Positions 25,801-32,968 of a stretch of 32,968 bases of DNA are shown here, in pieces (the stretch's first letter is position 1; each line of letters opens with the position of its first letter). Origin of the DNA: Promethearchaeota archaeon Loki_b32 (lineage in GTDB: Archaea > Asgardarchaeota > Lokiarchaeia > Sigyniarchaeales > SOKP01); assembly GCA_005223125.1 (NCBI GenBank), contig NJBH01000039.1:1-32968 (forward strand). Direction: 5' to 3'. The notes beneath the pieces are model-generated. The model did no database searches. It saw only the letters and a program-made list of their open reading frames with translations, and had not been told where the DNA came from. Both the position numbers and the translations under genes were made by a program.

Positions 25801-26730
25801 TTAATTTTGGATATTTCTTTTTTTAATATTTTTCAAAATCCACCAGAATATTATGACACAAAGTATAAGGAAAATTGCCAAAAAAGTGAGCTGCCTTCTC
25901 AAAGGAGTATATTCTATAATTACTTGATTATCAGCTTGGTCAACTGCTTTTACTTTTATAATGCTTTGCAAGTTTTGATCTTTCAGCAAATACGGGCTTT
26001 GCGCAATTATCCACTCCCCTTTTCCTTCCTTAACTTCATAATAATCAATTCCTGTCTGTTTGTCAGCAGTAGAAAATACAATGAAGTATTTATTTTCAAA
26101 CATTTCAGGATTTTTATTAATTTCAACTTCAAATAATTCTGGAGGCACTAAATCTGTTTCAATTTGTTCTTGCCATTCGTTTTTAAAATCTTCTGATTGT
26201 CCAACTAAAAGAGTGAAAGAAGCATCTTTAAATTCAAGCTCTCCAGAAGCGCCAAAACCATCATTAAGCAAAACTCTTGAATTTTCTAAAAATTTAACAT
26301 TAGCAATGCTTGTTTGGAACAATTCTTTTACTTTAAATACTAATTTTCCAATCAAATTACTTTCACTCAGGTCTCCTGGCACTATTCCGCAATAACCGCC
26401 TGGAATTCCTCCAGCAAAAGAAATTGTTGCAGTTTCCTGGGAAATTAAAGGAGAGGAAACCCAAAGAGATAAAATAGAATTAGCTTTACTGAAATCAACT
26501 ATTTCTAAAACATCTTGAGAAAAAGATATGTCAGCTTCCACTATATTAATACATTCATCTTGTATATTTATTCTTGCTTCTACTATAAAAACATCTCCTT
26601 CATGATAAATATTATTTGCCGAAGAAAAATAAAGAACTGCTCCAAAGGCAGCTGATGGCAAACCAAAAAGAATAAAAAGTAAAAGCAAATAATAATTTTT
26701 AATTTTAAATTGTAAATTTATCTTTTTCAT
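25801..26730 (-). CDS. second membrane-anchored cohesin-like surface protein
   Basis: This 309-residue protein has a signal peptide (about 10-30) and then a cohesin-like domain (about 31-175): VLYFSSANNIYHEGDVFIVEARI, EADISFSQDVLEIVDFSKA, TISFAGGIPGGY and LIGKLVFKVK. The same order of strands appears in the 585-residue neighbour, so they are paralogues in this part. A short beta domain (VPPELFEVEINKNPEMF...IIKVKAVDQADN) and one membrane helix (about 281-300) with a basic tail finish the protein. It is placed between the dockerin gene (13 bases) and the other cohesin gene (12 bases). Likely role: a surface receptor for the dockerin protein. Confidence 0.75.
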   Translation of the reverse strand: MKKINLQFKIKNYYLLLLFILFGLPSAAFGAVLYFSSANNIYHEGDVFIVEARINIQDECINIVEADISFSQDVLEIVDFSKANSILSLWVSSPLISQETATISFAGGIPGGYCGIVPGDLSESNLIGKLVFKVKELFQTSIANVKFLENSRVLLNDGFGASGELEFKDASFTLLVGQSEDFKNEWQEQIETDLVPPELFEVEINKNPEMFENKYFIVFSTADKQTGIDYYEVKEGKGEWIIAQSPYLLKDQNLQSIIKVKAVDQADNQVIIEYTPLRRQLTFLAIFLILCVIIFWWILKNIKKRNIQN

Positions 26731-26743
26731 TTTAATTTAATTA

Positions 26744-27835
26744 TTATCCTGTCCAGTGATATAGCATAATTGAAAAATCTGGCAAATCTACTACATCATT
26801 CCCGTTTTGGTCAGCGCAGATATTGTATTTGCCGAACCAATAAAGCAAAATTGAAAAATCAATTAAATTTACCCTTCCATCTTTATTCAAATCAGCATAA
26901 AGGCAGAATAGATCCAAATCGTCAATGTCCCTATCTTCTCCTACATAAAAACTTAGAATTTGACCAAAACCACTTTTTTCCTCAGGAGTAATCTGAGATT
27001 GCGCTTTAATAACATGAGAACCATCTTCTAAAACAATTGTATCAAAAGGTAAAAGCCAAGCACCAATATTATCAGAGACAACAGTTTCAATATGCTCTGT
27101 AGAAAAAACATGCACTTTTACTTCTATTTCTGGCACAGTTTGACCAAAAATATTTAAAATCTCTCCTTTATTTAAACTTGTTTTATTAAGTCCAATGGTT
27201 GAGGGTAAAAAAATACCAGAAACAGTGGTAATGGTGTTTGCATTCACTCGAAAGGTTAAAGTATAAGTAATTGACTTTATATTATTTTTATCTTTTGCCC
27301 AAACACTAAAACTCCAAATACCAGCAGTAATGTCTGTAATTTCTGCTTTAAAATCTGCTTTAGAATCACTCTTAACTGTTTTTATTAATTTTCCATCCAT
27401 TAAAATACTCATATCAGAAAAAGGATAAGCTTTCCCCATAAGAACAACTTTGGTTGGAACAGGGGGAAGATAAGTTCCTCCTCCTCCACCGCCTCCACTA
27501 ATCACAGGTTCACTTTGACAACTTGAATCACATCCATCTCCAGAACTGGTATTTCCATCATCGCACTCTTCTCCATGTTCAGATTGAACAATTCCATCTC
27601 CACAACGAATTCCAAGCCCACTACAGTCAGCTTTACAATAACCATACTGGCCATTATCAACACCATGATCACAAACTTCTTCTATCTCAAGAATGCCATT
27701 TCCACATACTCCTAAGATTTTAGCGCCAACTAAAACTCCGCCTTGAGCTTGAGCGGAGTTAAAATAAAAAACTAATGAAAAAAATATGTAGCTAAAAACT
27801 AATATAATTAAAGATAAATTGAGCAATTTCTTCAT
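26744..27835 (-). CDS. secreted protein with Cys-rich repeats and C-terminal type I dockerin
   Basis: This 363-residue protein has a signal peptide (1-30, ending AQA). Cys-rich DUF4215-like repeats follow (about 43-107: CGNGILEIEEVCDHG, CGDGIVQSEHGEECDDGN, GDGCDSSC), then a Gly-rich linker (114-120) and two beta domains (130-300). At the C-terminus is a type I dockerin with two EF-hand-like calcium loops, DLNKDGRVNLID (315-326) and DQNGNDVVDLPD (342-353), each followed by the helix FSILLYWFG/FSIMLYHW. It has no membrane anchor, so it would be held by docking on the cohesin-like proteins encoded directly downstream. The dockerin is clear; the partner is inferred. Confidence 0.88.
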   Translation of the reverse strand: MKKLLNLSLIILVFSYIFFSLVFYFNSAQAQGGVLVGAKILGVCGNGILEIEEVCDHGVDNGQYGYCKADCSGLGIRCGDGIVQSEHGEECDDGNTSSGDGCDSSCQSEPVISGGGGGGGTYLPPVPTKVVLMGKAYPFSDMSILMDGKLIKTVKSDSKADFKAEITDITAGIWSFSVWAKDKNNIKSITYTLTFRVNANTITTVSGIFLPSTIGLNKTSLNKGEILNIFGQTVPEIEVKVHVFSTEHIETVVSDNIGAWLLPFDTIVLEDGSHVIKAQSQITPEEKSGFGQILSFYVGEDRDIDDLDLFCLYADLNKDGRVNLIDFSILLYWFGKYNICADQNGNDVVDLPDFSIMLYHWTG

Positions 27836-27838
27836 TTT

Positions 27839-28885
27839 TCATTCTTCTGCATTATTACTTCTTCTTGCTTGTTCTTTTTGTTTTTTTATTCTTGTTGATT
27901 TTCTTGGAATTCTCTCTTCACTTACTCCAGCTTTTGCTATTATCCAGTCATTATAACGTTTAATTCCTTGAAAAATAATAAATAATAACGTTATTACAAT
28001 CAAAGAATTTAATAACATTAACCTCCAGGGAAAAATCCAAAAATTTAAACTATCTTGAGCGCTTTTTCCTTCTTTCCCAAATTCTATATCTAAAACAGCA
28101 CTATAATAACCAAAACCAAAGCTATTTCTTTCTTTTTTTAATTTTCCAAAAAAACCCTGCGCATCTGCTTCGTCAACAGGGTTTTCTGCACTTAACGTAA
28201 TAGAATAAGCTCTTTCAGCTCCTGGCAATGCATAATATTTATTTGGATTAGCTGAAAAAACAGATATTTCACTACCAAAAATATTTTTAATTGTTATTTT
28301 TCCTTCAGGTTTTAAATGTACACTTCCATCATTTTTTAAAATATAACTAAAATTAATTGGAAAATAATTGAAAACTTTTTTATTCGTCTGAAAGTTCTTA
28401 ATCTGCCCATCTTCAATCACATCCCCTGAAACATTAAGCAAAACTAATATTGCTATTCTGTTGCTAATTCCAACGCTGCCAGTGCCAGATCCTTCTGAAG
28501 GAGAAGTTCCCCAGAAAATAGCTGCATAATTACCGCCTGCATTTGCATTTTCAGGAACTGTGATAGTAAAAGAGGTTCTTTTTCGCTCTCCTGGGCTTAA
28601 ATGCACTTCCAAGGGGGAAGCTTCAATCCATGAAGCCAACCCTGCTACTTCTCCAGTAAAAACTGGGTCTCCCCAGCTTCCTTGTGTTTCAACGCTTTCA
28701 AAAGAAGGATAATAAGTTGCTTCACGGCTCTCAGTATTAATTAAAGTAATTGTTCCAGAAATTACATCTCCTGGATTAGCTGAGTATTCAACTTTTGCCG
28801 GAGAAACAGTTAAGGCGTGAGAACTTGAGACAAAAATACTGCAACCCAATACAATAAAGATTATAAAAATAAGTGGTTTTTTCAT
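27839..28885 (-). CDS. DUF916-like membrane-anchored surface protein
   Basis: ATG at 28885 is chosen because a signal peptide follows at once (KKPLIFIIFIVLGCSIFVSSSHA); a TTG nine codons earlier is possible but unlikely. Two immunoglobulin-like domains (about 25-260 of the product) include LTVSPAKVEYSANPGDVISG, LEVHLSPGERKRTSFTITVP and GNYAAIFWG. One membrane helix (about 300-320) and a Lys/Arg-rich tail follow. The plan matches the DUF916/WxL-associated proteins of Firmicutes, which hold partner proteins on the cell wall. It starts the group of anchored proteins, 3 bases before the dockerin gene and 71 bases after the 205-residue protein gene. Confidence 0.7.
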   Translation of the reverse strand: MKKPLIFIIFIVLGCSIFVSSSHALTVSPAKVEYSANPGDVISGTITLINTESREATYYPSFESVETQGSWGDPVFTGEVAGLASWIEASPLEVHLSPGERKRTSFTITVPENANAGGNYAAIFWGTSPSEGSGTGSVGISNRIAILVLLNVSGDVIEDGQIKNFQTNKKVFNYFPINFSYILKNDGSVHLKPEGKITIKNIFGSEISVFSANPNKYYALPGAERAYSITLSAENPVDEADAQGFFGKLKKERNSFGFGYYSAVLDIEFGKEGKSAQDSLNFWIFPWRLMLLNSLIVITLLFIIFQGIKRYNDWIIAKAGVSEERIPRKSTRIKKQKEQARRSNNAEE

Positions 28886-28955
28886 TTCATTTAAATTAAA
28901 TAGCCAAGTCAATATAAAATCAACATGGAGCTAAATAATTTTTTCAAAAATCACC

Positions 28956-29573
28956 CTAAAGAGTATTAGAACAAGTATAAGTAATTATATCTGAATAACT
29001 ACCAGCTAAGTTTGAATCACTAACTGCTGCCTTATAATACATAATAACTCTTGCATTAGTTACACTACCTGTACTTGAAGCCATATTTAAATCAGTAATT
29101 TCAAATCCACCAACATCATTAGTTGTTGATGCATTATCATATCTGACAGCTATTGTCATAGCAGTTCCAAAATCAGTACTTGTAGCCTGCATACCATAAC
29201 CTTCTGTTTCTGCTGCTAAAGTAGCTGTATTTCCAGAAGCTGCATCAGCTGAACCAATTAAATCAGTAGCCCCAGCAGAATTATATAATCCTGGATCTGT
29301 AGTATCTCCATCATCCTGAACTTTAACAACAGCAACATCACTACTATTAACATTAATTGTGGTACTGCCAAAAGCAGTTGAAACTGCAGCTGTAGTTAAC
29401 TCTCCAAAACTAGCAGTGGTAGTGCTGAAATCACAAGTAATATCCGATGCTATTGTTGCTGAAACAGTAACGTCAGCACTCTTAGTCACATCTAAATTAG
29501 ATGACAATGAAATAATTAAAGCTAAACTTAATACTGCAATAAAAAATAAATCTTTTCTCTTTATTATTATCAT
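28956..29573 (-). CDS. exported single-domain surface protein, paralogue of the next
   Basis: This 205-residue protein has a signal peptide (about 8-32) and a single Ser/Thr/Ala/Gly-rich beta domain. It is framed by a Cys near its start (ITCDFSTTTASFGELTT) and one near its end (SYSDIITYTCS), which could form a disulfide. The rest has many short strands (KVQDDGDTTDPGLY, GYGMQATST, VGGFEITD). There is no membrane helix or LPXTG-like signal. I do not recognise a named family; ending and context beside a DUF916-like gene recall WxL proteins. The same domain forms the C-terminal half of the protein encoded at 29691-30794. Confidence 0.65.
   Translation of the reverse strand: MIIIKRKDLFFIAVLSLALIISLSSNLDVTKSADVTVSATIASDITCDFSTTTASFGELTTAAVSTAFGSTTINVNSSDVAVVKVQDDGDTTDPGLYNSAGATDLIGSADAASGNTATLAAETEGYGMQATSTDFGTAMTIAVRYDNASTTNDVGGFEITDLNMASSTGSVTNARVIMYYKAAVSDSNLAGSYSDIITYTCSNTL
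29391..29435 (+). repeat. 45-base segment repeated exactly at 30132-30176
   Basis: This is the most conserved part of the duplicated domain in the two neighbouring surface genes. The two copies are identical over 45 bases and similar over about 470. That points to a recent duplication or to gene conversion. Confidence 0.9.
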
Positions 29574-29690
29574 TCTTAATTCTATTTTAATTTCCTATCT
29601 TTAAATAAATTGAAAAACGACCTTTCTTTTTTTAATGTTATCTAATCAATTTACCATAATAAGCTAAACTTTAAAATTGTGGAAAACTTC

Positions 29691-30794
29691 TTATTCGCTC
29701 ATTGAACAAGTATAAGTAATTGTGTCTGAATAACTGCCCATTACGTTTGATGCATTAATTGCTGCTTTATAATACATAATAACTCGCCTATTGGTCACTG
29801 CGCCCGTAGTAGAAGCCATAGTAACGTCAGTAATTTCAAAACCGCCAACAGTATTAGTTGTTGATGCATAATCATATCTTACAGCTATTGTAAATTCTGC
29901 ACCGCTTCCCTCATTAGTGCTTGTAGCCTGCATACCATAACCTTCTGTCCCTGCTTCCAAAGTAGCTGTATTTCCAGAAGCTTCATTAGCTGAACCAATT
30001 AAATCAGTTGTAGCACTGGACTTCCATAATCCTGGATCTACACCGTCTCCATCATCCTGAACTTTAATAAAAACAGTATCGGCACTTATAACATTAATAG
30101 TAGTACTGCCATAAGCAGTTGAAACTACACTTGTAGTTAACTCTCCAAAACTAGCAGTGGTAGTGCTGAAATCACAGGTTAAAGAAACACCAGCACTCAC
30201 GTCAAGGCTGGTAGTATCAAACCAGGCAATAGCTTGAGCGCTATTATTATTTCCTGATTTAAGGTCAAAATACCATCTGAACTTATAGGATCCAGTTTCG
30301 TCAAAAAAATCACTAACATCTAACTCGGATGGTCCTGTCCATGCCGTAGCTCCATCAACAAGGGGAAGAGATTCATCACATCTCCAAATCTCTACCCAAT
30401 CATCAGGCAAAGAAGGTCTAGTAATTTCGGCTTTAAGAATGTTAATCCCAGAAGCAGTTGAAACTACACTTCTTTTGCTCCATTGAAGACTTAATTTAAC
30501 CACGTCATCAAGATTAATCTCTGTCCCAATGCTCTGCCAGGCATATCCTTGCATAACAGATCCTTTTGCTACTCCAGTCACACCCTTTAAAGACCCAGCA
30601 GTACCTCCATGATAATAAGTGCCATCGTAGGCAATGGATCCTGCTCCTTGGACATCATACACTACCGTCCAACCAGTAATATCCCCAGTAAAAGTGGGGT
30701 TGTTTAAATACTCGGCAGGATTAGCTTTCGCCACGAAGGCTATGGTCAGAACCACCAGAAGTATTAAAAAAAGACGGAAAGTAGATTTCTGCAT
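29691..30794 (-). CDS. exported protein: jelly-roll-like domain plus the repeated surface domain
   Basis: This 367-residue protein has a signal peptide (1-24) and then a domain of about 180 residues. Its start, PAEYLNNPTFTGDITGWTVV, and later KLSLQWSKR, SYKFRWYFDLKSG and AIAWFDTTSLDV resemble the jelly-roll carbohydrate-binding (CBM4/9-like) or discoidin-like modules. The C-terminal half (about 205-367) repeats the Cys-framed domain of the 205-residue neighbour, with the same LTCDFSTTTASFGELTT start and ITYTCS end. It has no anchor. It may bind glycans on a host or on the cell's own surface. The gene lies 3 bases after the spermidine-synthase-like gene. Confidence 0.65.
   Translation of the reverse strand: MQKSTFRLFLILLVVLTIAFVAKANPAEYLNNPTFTGDITGWTVVYDVQGAGSIAYDGTYYHGGTAGSLKGVTGVAKGSVMQGYAWQSIGTEINLDDVVKLSLQWSKRSVVSTASGINILKAEITRPSLPDDWVEIWRCDESLPLVDGATAWTGPSELDVSDFFDETGSYKFRWYFDLKSGNNNSAQAIAWFDTTSLDVSAGVSLTCDFSTTTASFGELTTSVVSTAYGSTTINVISADTVFIKVQDDGDGVDPGLWKSSATTDLIGSANEASGNTATLEAGTEGYGMQATSTNEGSGAEFTIAVRYDYASTTNTVGGFEITDVTMASTTGAVTNRRVIMYYKAAINASNVMGSYSDTITYTCSMSE
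30132..30176 (+). repeat. second copy of the 45-base repeat
   Basis: Identical to 29391-29435. The two surface genes share this domain. Confidence 0.9.
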
Positions 30795-30797
30795 AGT

Positions 30798-32492
30798 TTA
30801 AAATAAGTAAAGATCATTAAGAGTAATAAATTTCATGGTCAGCAAAGATCTTGGAGCCAAAAATTCAATGATCGGTTTGTCGTCAGTATTAAACCTTTTT
30901 TCATTTTGAACAAAACTTTGAACCTGCAAGTCTCCCATAACCATTAAAAAAAGGAAGTCTTCTGCAGAGTTTATACCCATTCCACCTAGATTTTTCTTTA
31001 TTATTTCTTTGCTTGCCATTTTATTTTTTATTTGTTCTCTGTCTATTTCTATTGGTTCAAATGAACCCAGCAAAAACGTTTCCACGCTACGATTAGGGTT
31101 TTCATTGAGTGCTTTTATGTCATCTATCCACAAAGAAATATTAGGAAAAACAGAATTAAAAGTATTAACCAAAATTTTATGTTCTTCTGGAGAAAATCTA
31201 TGGCCAGGAATCCATTGCAAGAACATTCCGTCCTTATTTAAATGTTCCTTAACCAGCTCAAAAAACTCTTTGGTAAAAAGATGTGAAACTCCAGTAGAAA
31301 CCGGATGAGATGGGGCAGAGATTATCACATCGTATTTTTCTTTTGTAGTTAAAAGATAATTTCTGCCATCAATAACAAAAACCTCAACCCTTGGATCTTT
31401 TAAAATATCATTATTAAATTCTGAAAAATATTTACTGCTCACGTCAACAATAATTGGATCAATTTCTATTGCATCCATTTTTTGAACATCAAAATTCCCT
31501 ATTGCTCCTAGGGTAAATCCTGCTCCCATTCCTATATTTAAAACTTTTTCTGGACTGTGATGCAACAACATAGGAATATAGGCCTGAATAAGCTGATGAC
31601 GCATGTCGTCTGGAAAAGTACTGGCTTCGCCATGACCATCAGATTTTAAACCTAGCCCGGTTTCAGTTTGGGCAACCACTACTGTAGAATAAGGCCCTTC
31701 TTTATAAAAAATAGGTTTTATGGCTGACAGTTCATCTTGAACCTGGTCCCAACTTTCATAAGTTCCCATAAACCACGAATTCAACAAAATTGGGGGCAAA
31801 GAGGTATAAAAACCCAAAACTAAAAAAATTAAAACAATTGGAAGAAGAAATTTGATTTCACTCCGAAAAGTGCTAAATCGAAACATTATTAAAGCCAAAA
31901 GAATATTTATTGTAGCAGCGACCATTACAGTTTTTGTTAATCCAATCAAAGGAATAAGAATAAACCCAGCTAGAAATGGTCCCAAAACTGAACCCAAAGA
32001 ATTAGCAGAATATACATAACTAATGTCTTCCCCTATTTTTTTTAAGTCTCTAGTGAAAATTTTACTCACCACTGGAAAAATTGCTCCCATCATTGTAGTA
32101 GGAATTAACAAAATTAAGAAATAAAATAAAAATTGGGCAAAGAGAAATGGCCAAAAATAGCTATGTAATAATTGATAAAGCCAAAAATAAGGAAACTGGA
32201 CATAGGGTAAAAGAATAATAAACATGATTCCATAAATTCCAATCCCTAATTCAAGCAAACCAAAATATTTTGCTAAATCTTTGAGTTTATCAACCCTCCG
32301 CCCCATTAAATAACTTCCTAAAGCAAGGCCAGCCATAAAAGCGCAAAGCATGGTAGCAACTGCATAGACGGTTGAACCAAAAATTAAAGAAAGTAGTCTT
32401 GACCAAGCTACCTCATAAATCAAGGCAGACATGCCCGAAAGACCAAAGGCAATAAGAGCTGTATTTCTTAATGTAAAAAGTTTCTTCAACAT
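30798..32492 (-). CDS. membrane protein with spermidine-synthase-like domain
   Basis: This 564-residue protein has an N-terminal half of about seven to eight membrane helices with GMSALIYEVAWSRLLSLIFG and FMAGLALGSYLMGR. The C-terminal half is a spermidine-synthase-like Rossmann domain: VLNIGMGAGFTLG, DAIEIDPIIVDVS, DGRNYL and GVSHLFTKEFFE. True spermidine synthases have D-S-(S/T)-D-P at the end of strand 4; here the segment reads ISAPSHP, so the catalytic Asp is missing. It belongs with the widespread membrane-fused relatives whose substrate is unknown, not with SpeE. It is the first gene of the surface operon, just after the 16S gene and its terminator. Confidence 0.85.
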   Translation of the reverse strand: MLKKLFTLRNTALIAFGLSGMSALIYEVAWSRLLSLIFGSTVYAVATMLCAFMAGLALGSYLMGRRVDKLKDLAKYFGLLELGIGIYGIMFIILLPYVQFPYFWLYQLLHSYFWPFLFAQFLFYFLILLIPTTMMGAIFPVVSKIFTRDLKKIGEDISYVYSANSLGSVLGPFLAGFILIPLIGLTKTVMVAATINILLALIMFRFSTFRSEIKFLLPIVLIFLVLGFYTSLPPILLNSWFMGTYESWDQVQDELSAIKPIFYKEGPYSTVVVAQTETGLGLKSDGHGEASTFPDDMRHQLIQAYIPMLLHHSPEKVLNIGMGAGFTLGAIGNFDVQKMDAIEIDPIIVDVSSKYFSEFNNDILKDPRVEVFVIDGRNYLLTTKEKYDVIISAPSHPVSTGVSHLFTKEFFELVKEHLNKDGMFLQWIPGHRFSPEEHKILVNTFNSVFPNISLWIDDIKALNENPNRSVETFLLGSFEPIEIDREQIKNKMASKEIIKKNLGGMGINSAEDFLFLMVMGDLQVQSFVQNEKRFNTDDKPIIEFLAPRSLLTMKFITLNDLYLF

Positions 32493-32603
32493 CTTATGTA
32501 AATTTTATCAAATTTCAGCAAAGAAAAATAGAGAGAATTAAAATATATCTTTATTTTCTCCATTCTAGTATTTTACCAAAAATAAAAAAATACTTAAACA
32601 GAC

Positions 32604-32630
32604 AAAAGCGCAAATTAAAATTGCGCTTTT
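32604..32630. terminator. terminator after 16S rRNA
   Basis: AAAAGCGCAA (32604-32613) pairs perfectly with TTGCGCTTTT (32621-32630). It lies about 115 bases after the 16S 3' end. T-rich sequence follows on both sides. It separates the 16S transcript from the protein operon. Confidence 0.75.
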
Positions 32631-32745
32631 TTTTGTTTTAGTTTCTTAGAGCTGTCCCGAATAATCGATCTTTTAGGAACTTCGATCAACTCCCCAAAAG
32701 TTAAAATCCAAATTTCAGACTTCAACCTTTATCAACCAAAATTTA

Positions 32746-32968
32746 AAATGTAGTGATCCACGGACAGCTTCCGCTACCCGTGCCTTGTTACAACTTCGCC
32801 CCTCTTACTGAACCCAGCTTAGGCCACATTAAATGCGGACTTCGGCTATTCTCAGCTCGCTTGGCGTGATGGGCGGTGAGTACAAGGCCCAGGGACGTAT
32901 TCATCGCGACATCGCTGATTCGCGATTACTAGCGATTCCAGCTTCATGAGGTCGAGTTGCAGACCTCA
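32746..32968 (-). rRNA. rrs: 16S ribosomal RNA, 3' end (cut by window edge), anti-SD replaced
   Basis: The minus strand carries the conserved 16S 3' minor domain: GAGGTCTGCAACTCGACC-type blocks, ATGAATACGTCCCTGGGCC, CGCCCATCACGCC, GTTGTAACAAGG and a fully paired helix 45 (ten base pairs around a GGAA tetraloop). GGATCAC follows. After that the usual CTCCTT is missing: positions 32749-32753 read CTACA on the rRNA strand, then TTTT. The gene continues beyond the right edge. It is not linked to the 23S gene. Confidence 0.97.

Noticed and set aside
28886-28912. TTG start of the DUF916-like protein
   Set aside because: It would put extra residues before a normal signal peptide that begins at ATG 28885.
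30798-32492. Call as a true spermidine synthase (speE)
   Set aside because: The catalytic D-S-(S/T)-D-P block is replaced by ISAPSHP and the N-terminus is a membrane domain.
32641-32753. An intron placed between GGATCAC and a missing CTCCTT of the 16S gene
   Set aside because: No CTCCTT or AAGGAGG follows in the next 150 bases, there is no group I core or splice-site pairing, and a terminator ends the transcript.

Overview
The window is A+T-rich and very compact. It reads as a chromosomal segment of a Candidate Phyla Radiation (Patescibacteria) genome, most likely Parcubacteria-like. This rests on short intergenic gaps, single-copy rRNA genes with self-splicing introns, a MurF ligase with a membrane-spanning N-terminus, small surface proteins built from cohesin/dockerin-type modules, and the absence of Shine-Dalgarno motifs. 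The lineage is an inference; no taxonomic search was run.

Left part (1-7.9 kb): an accessory/defence block. It begins with the start of a PD-(D/E)XK nuclease gene cut by the window edge and a trypsin-like protease. Divergent from the protease is a gene that fuses a complete LexA repressor (HTH plus self-cleaving S24 domain) to a complete cytosine-C5 DNA methyltransferase. Convergent to it is a three-gene row: a PUA/EVE-like endonuclease, a Vsr mismatch endonuclease and a putative type II restriction enzyme. A Doc-type toxin pair, a DUF6941-like protein, a proteasome-beta-like Ntn hydrolase and a membrane-anchored HNH protein follow.

Middle (7.9-17.1 kb): one long minus-strand row for cell-wall growth and aminoacylation: mreC, mreD, PBP2 (mrdA), lysS, serS, an alpha/beta hydrolase, murF and a FemAB-like aminoacyltransferase. 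Neighbours overlap or lie a few bases apart, so this is probably one operon running from mreC to femAB.

Ribosomal RNA (17.1-23.3 kb, and 32.7 kb to the right edge): all on the minus strand. The order 16S - tRNA-Ile(GAT) - tRNA-Ala(TGC) - 23S - 5S is that of a classical rRNA operon. However, about 9.5 kb of protein genes separates the 16S from the tRNAs and about 1.8 kb separates the tRNAs from the 23S, with terminators in both gaps. The 23S gene carries two group I introns at sites in its catalytic half, one encoding a LAGLIDADG homing endonuclease. The 16S 3' end has an intact helix 45 and GGATCA, but the anti-Shine-Dalgarno CCTCC is replaced by CTACA. In agreement, no gene in the window has a recognisable Shine-Dalgarno motif.

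Right part (23.3-32.5 kb): a minus-strand row of exported proteins downstream of a membrane protein with a spermidine-synthase-like domain. It contains two paralogous Cys-framed surface proteins (one with a jelly-roll-like N-terminal domain), a DUF916-like membrane-anchored protein, a secreted protein ending in a type I dockerin, and two membrane-anchored proteins that begin with cohesin-like domains. A cohesin-dockerin surface assembly encoded in one operon is the natural reading. A methyltransferase gene, whose stop codon lies inside tRNA-Ile, closes this part.
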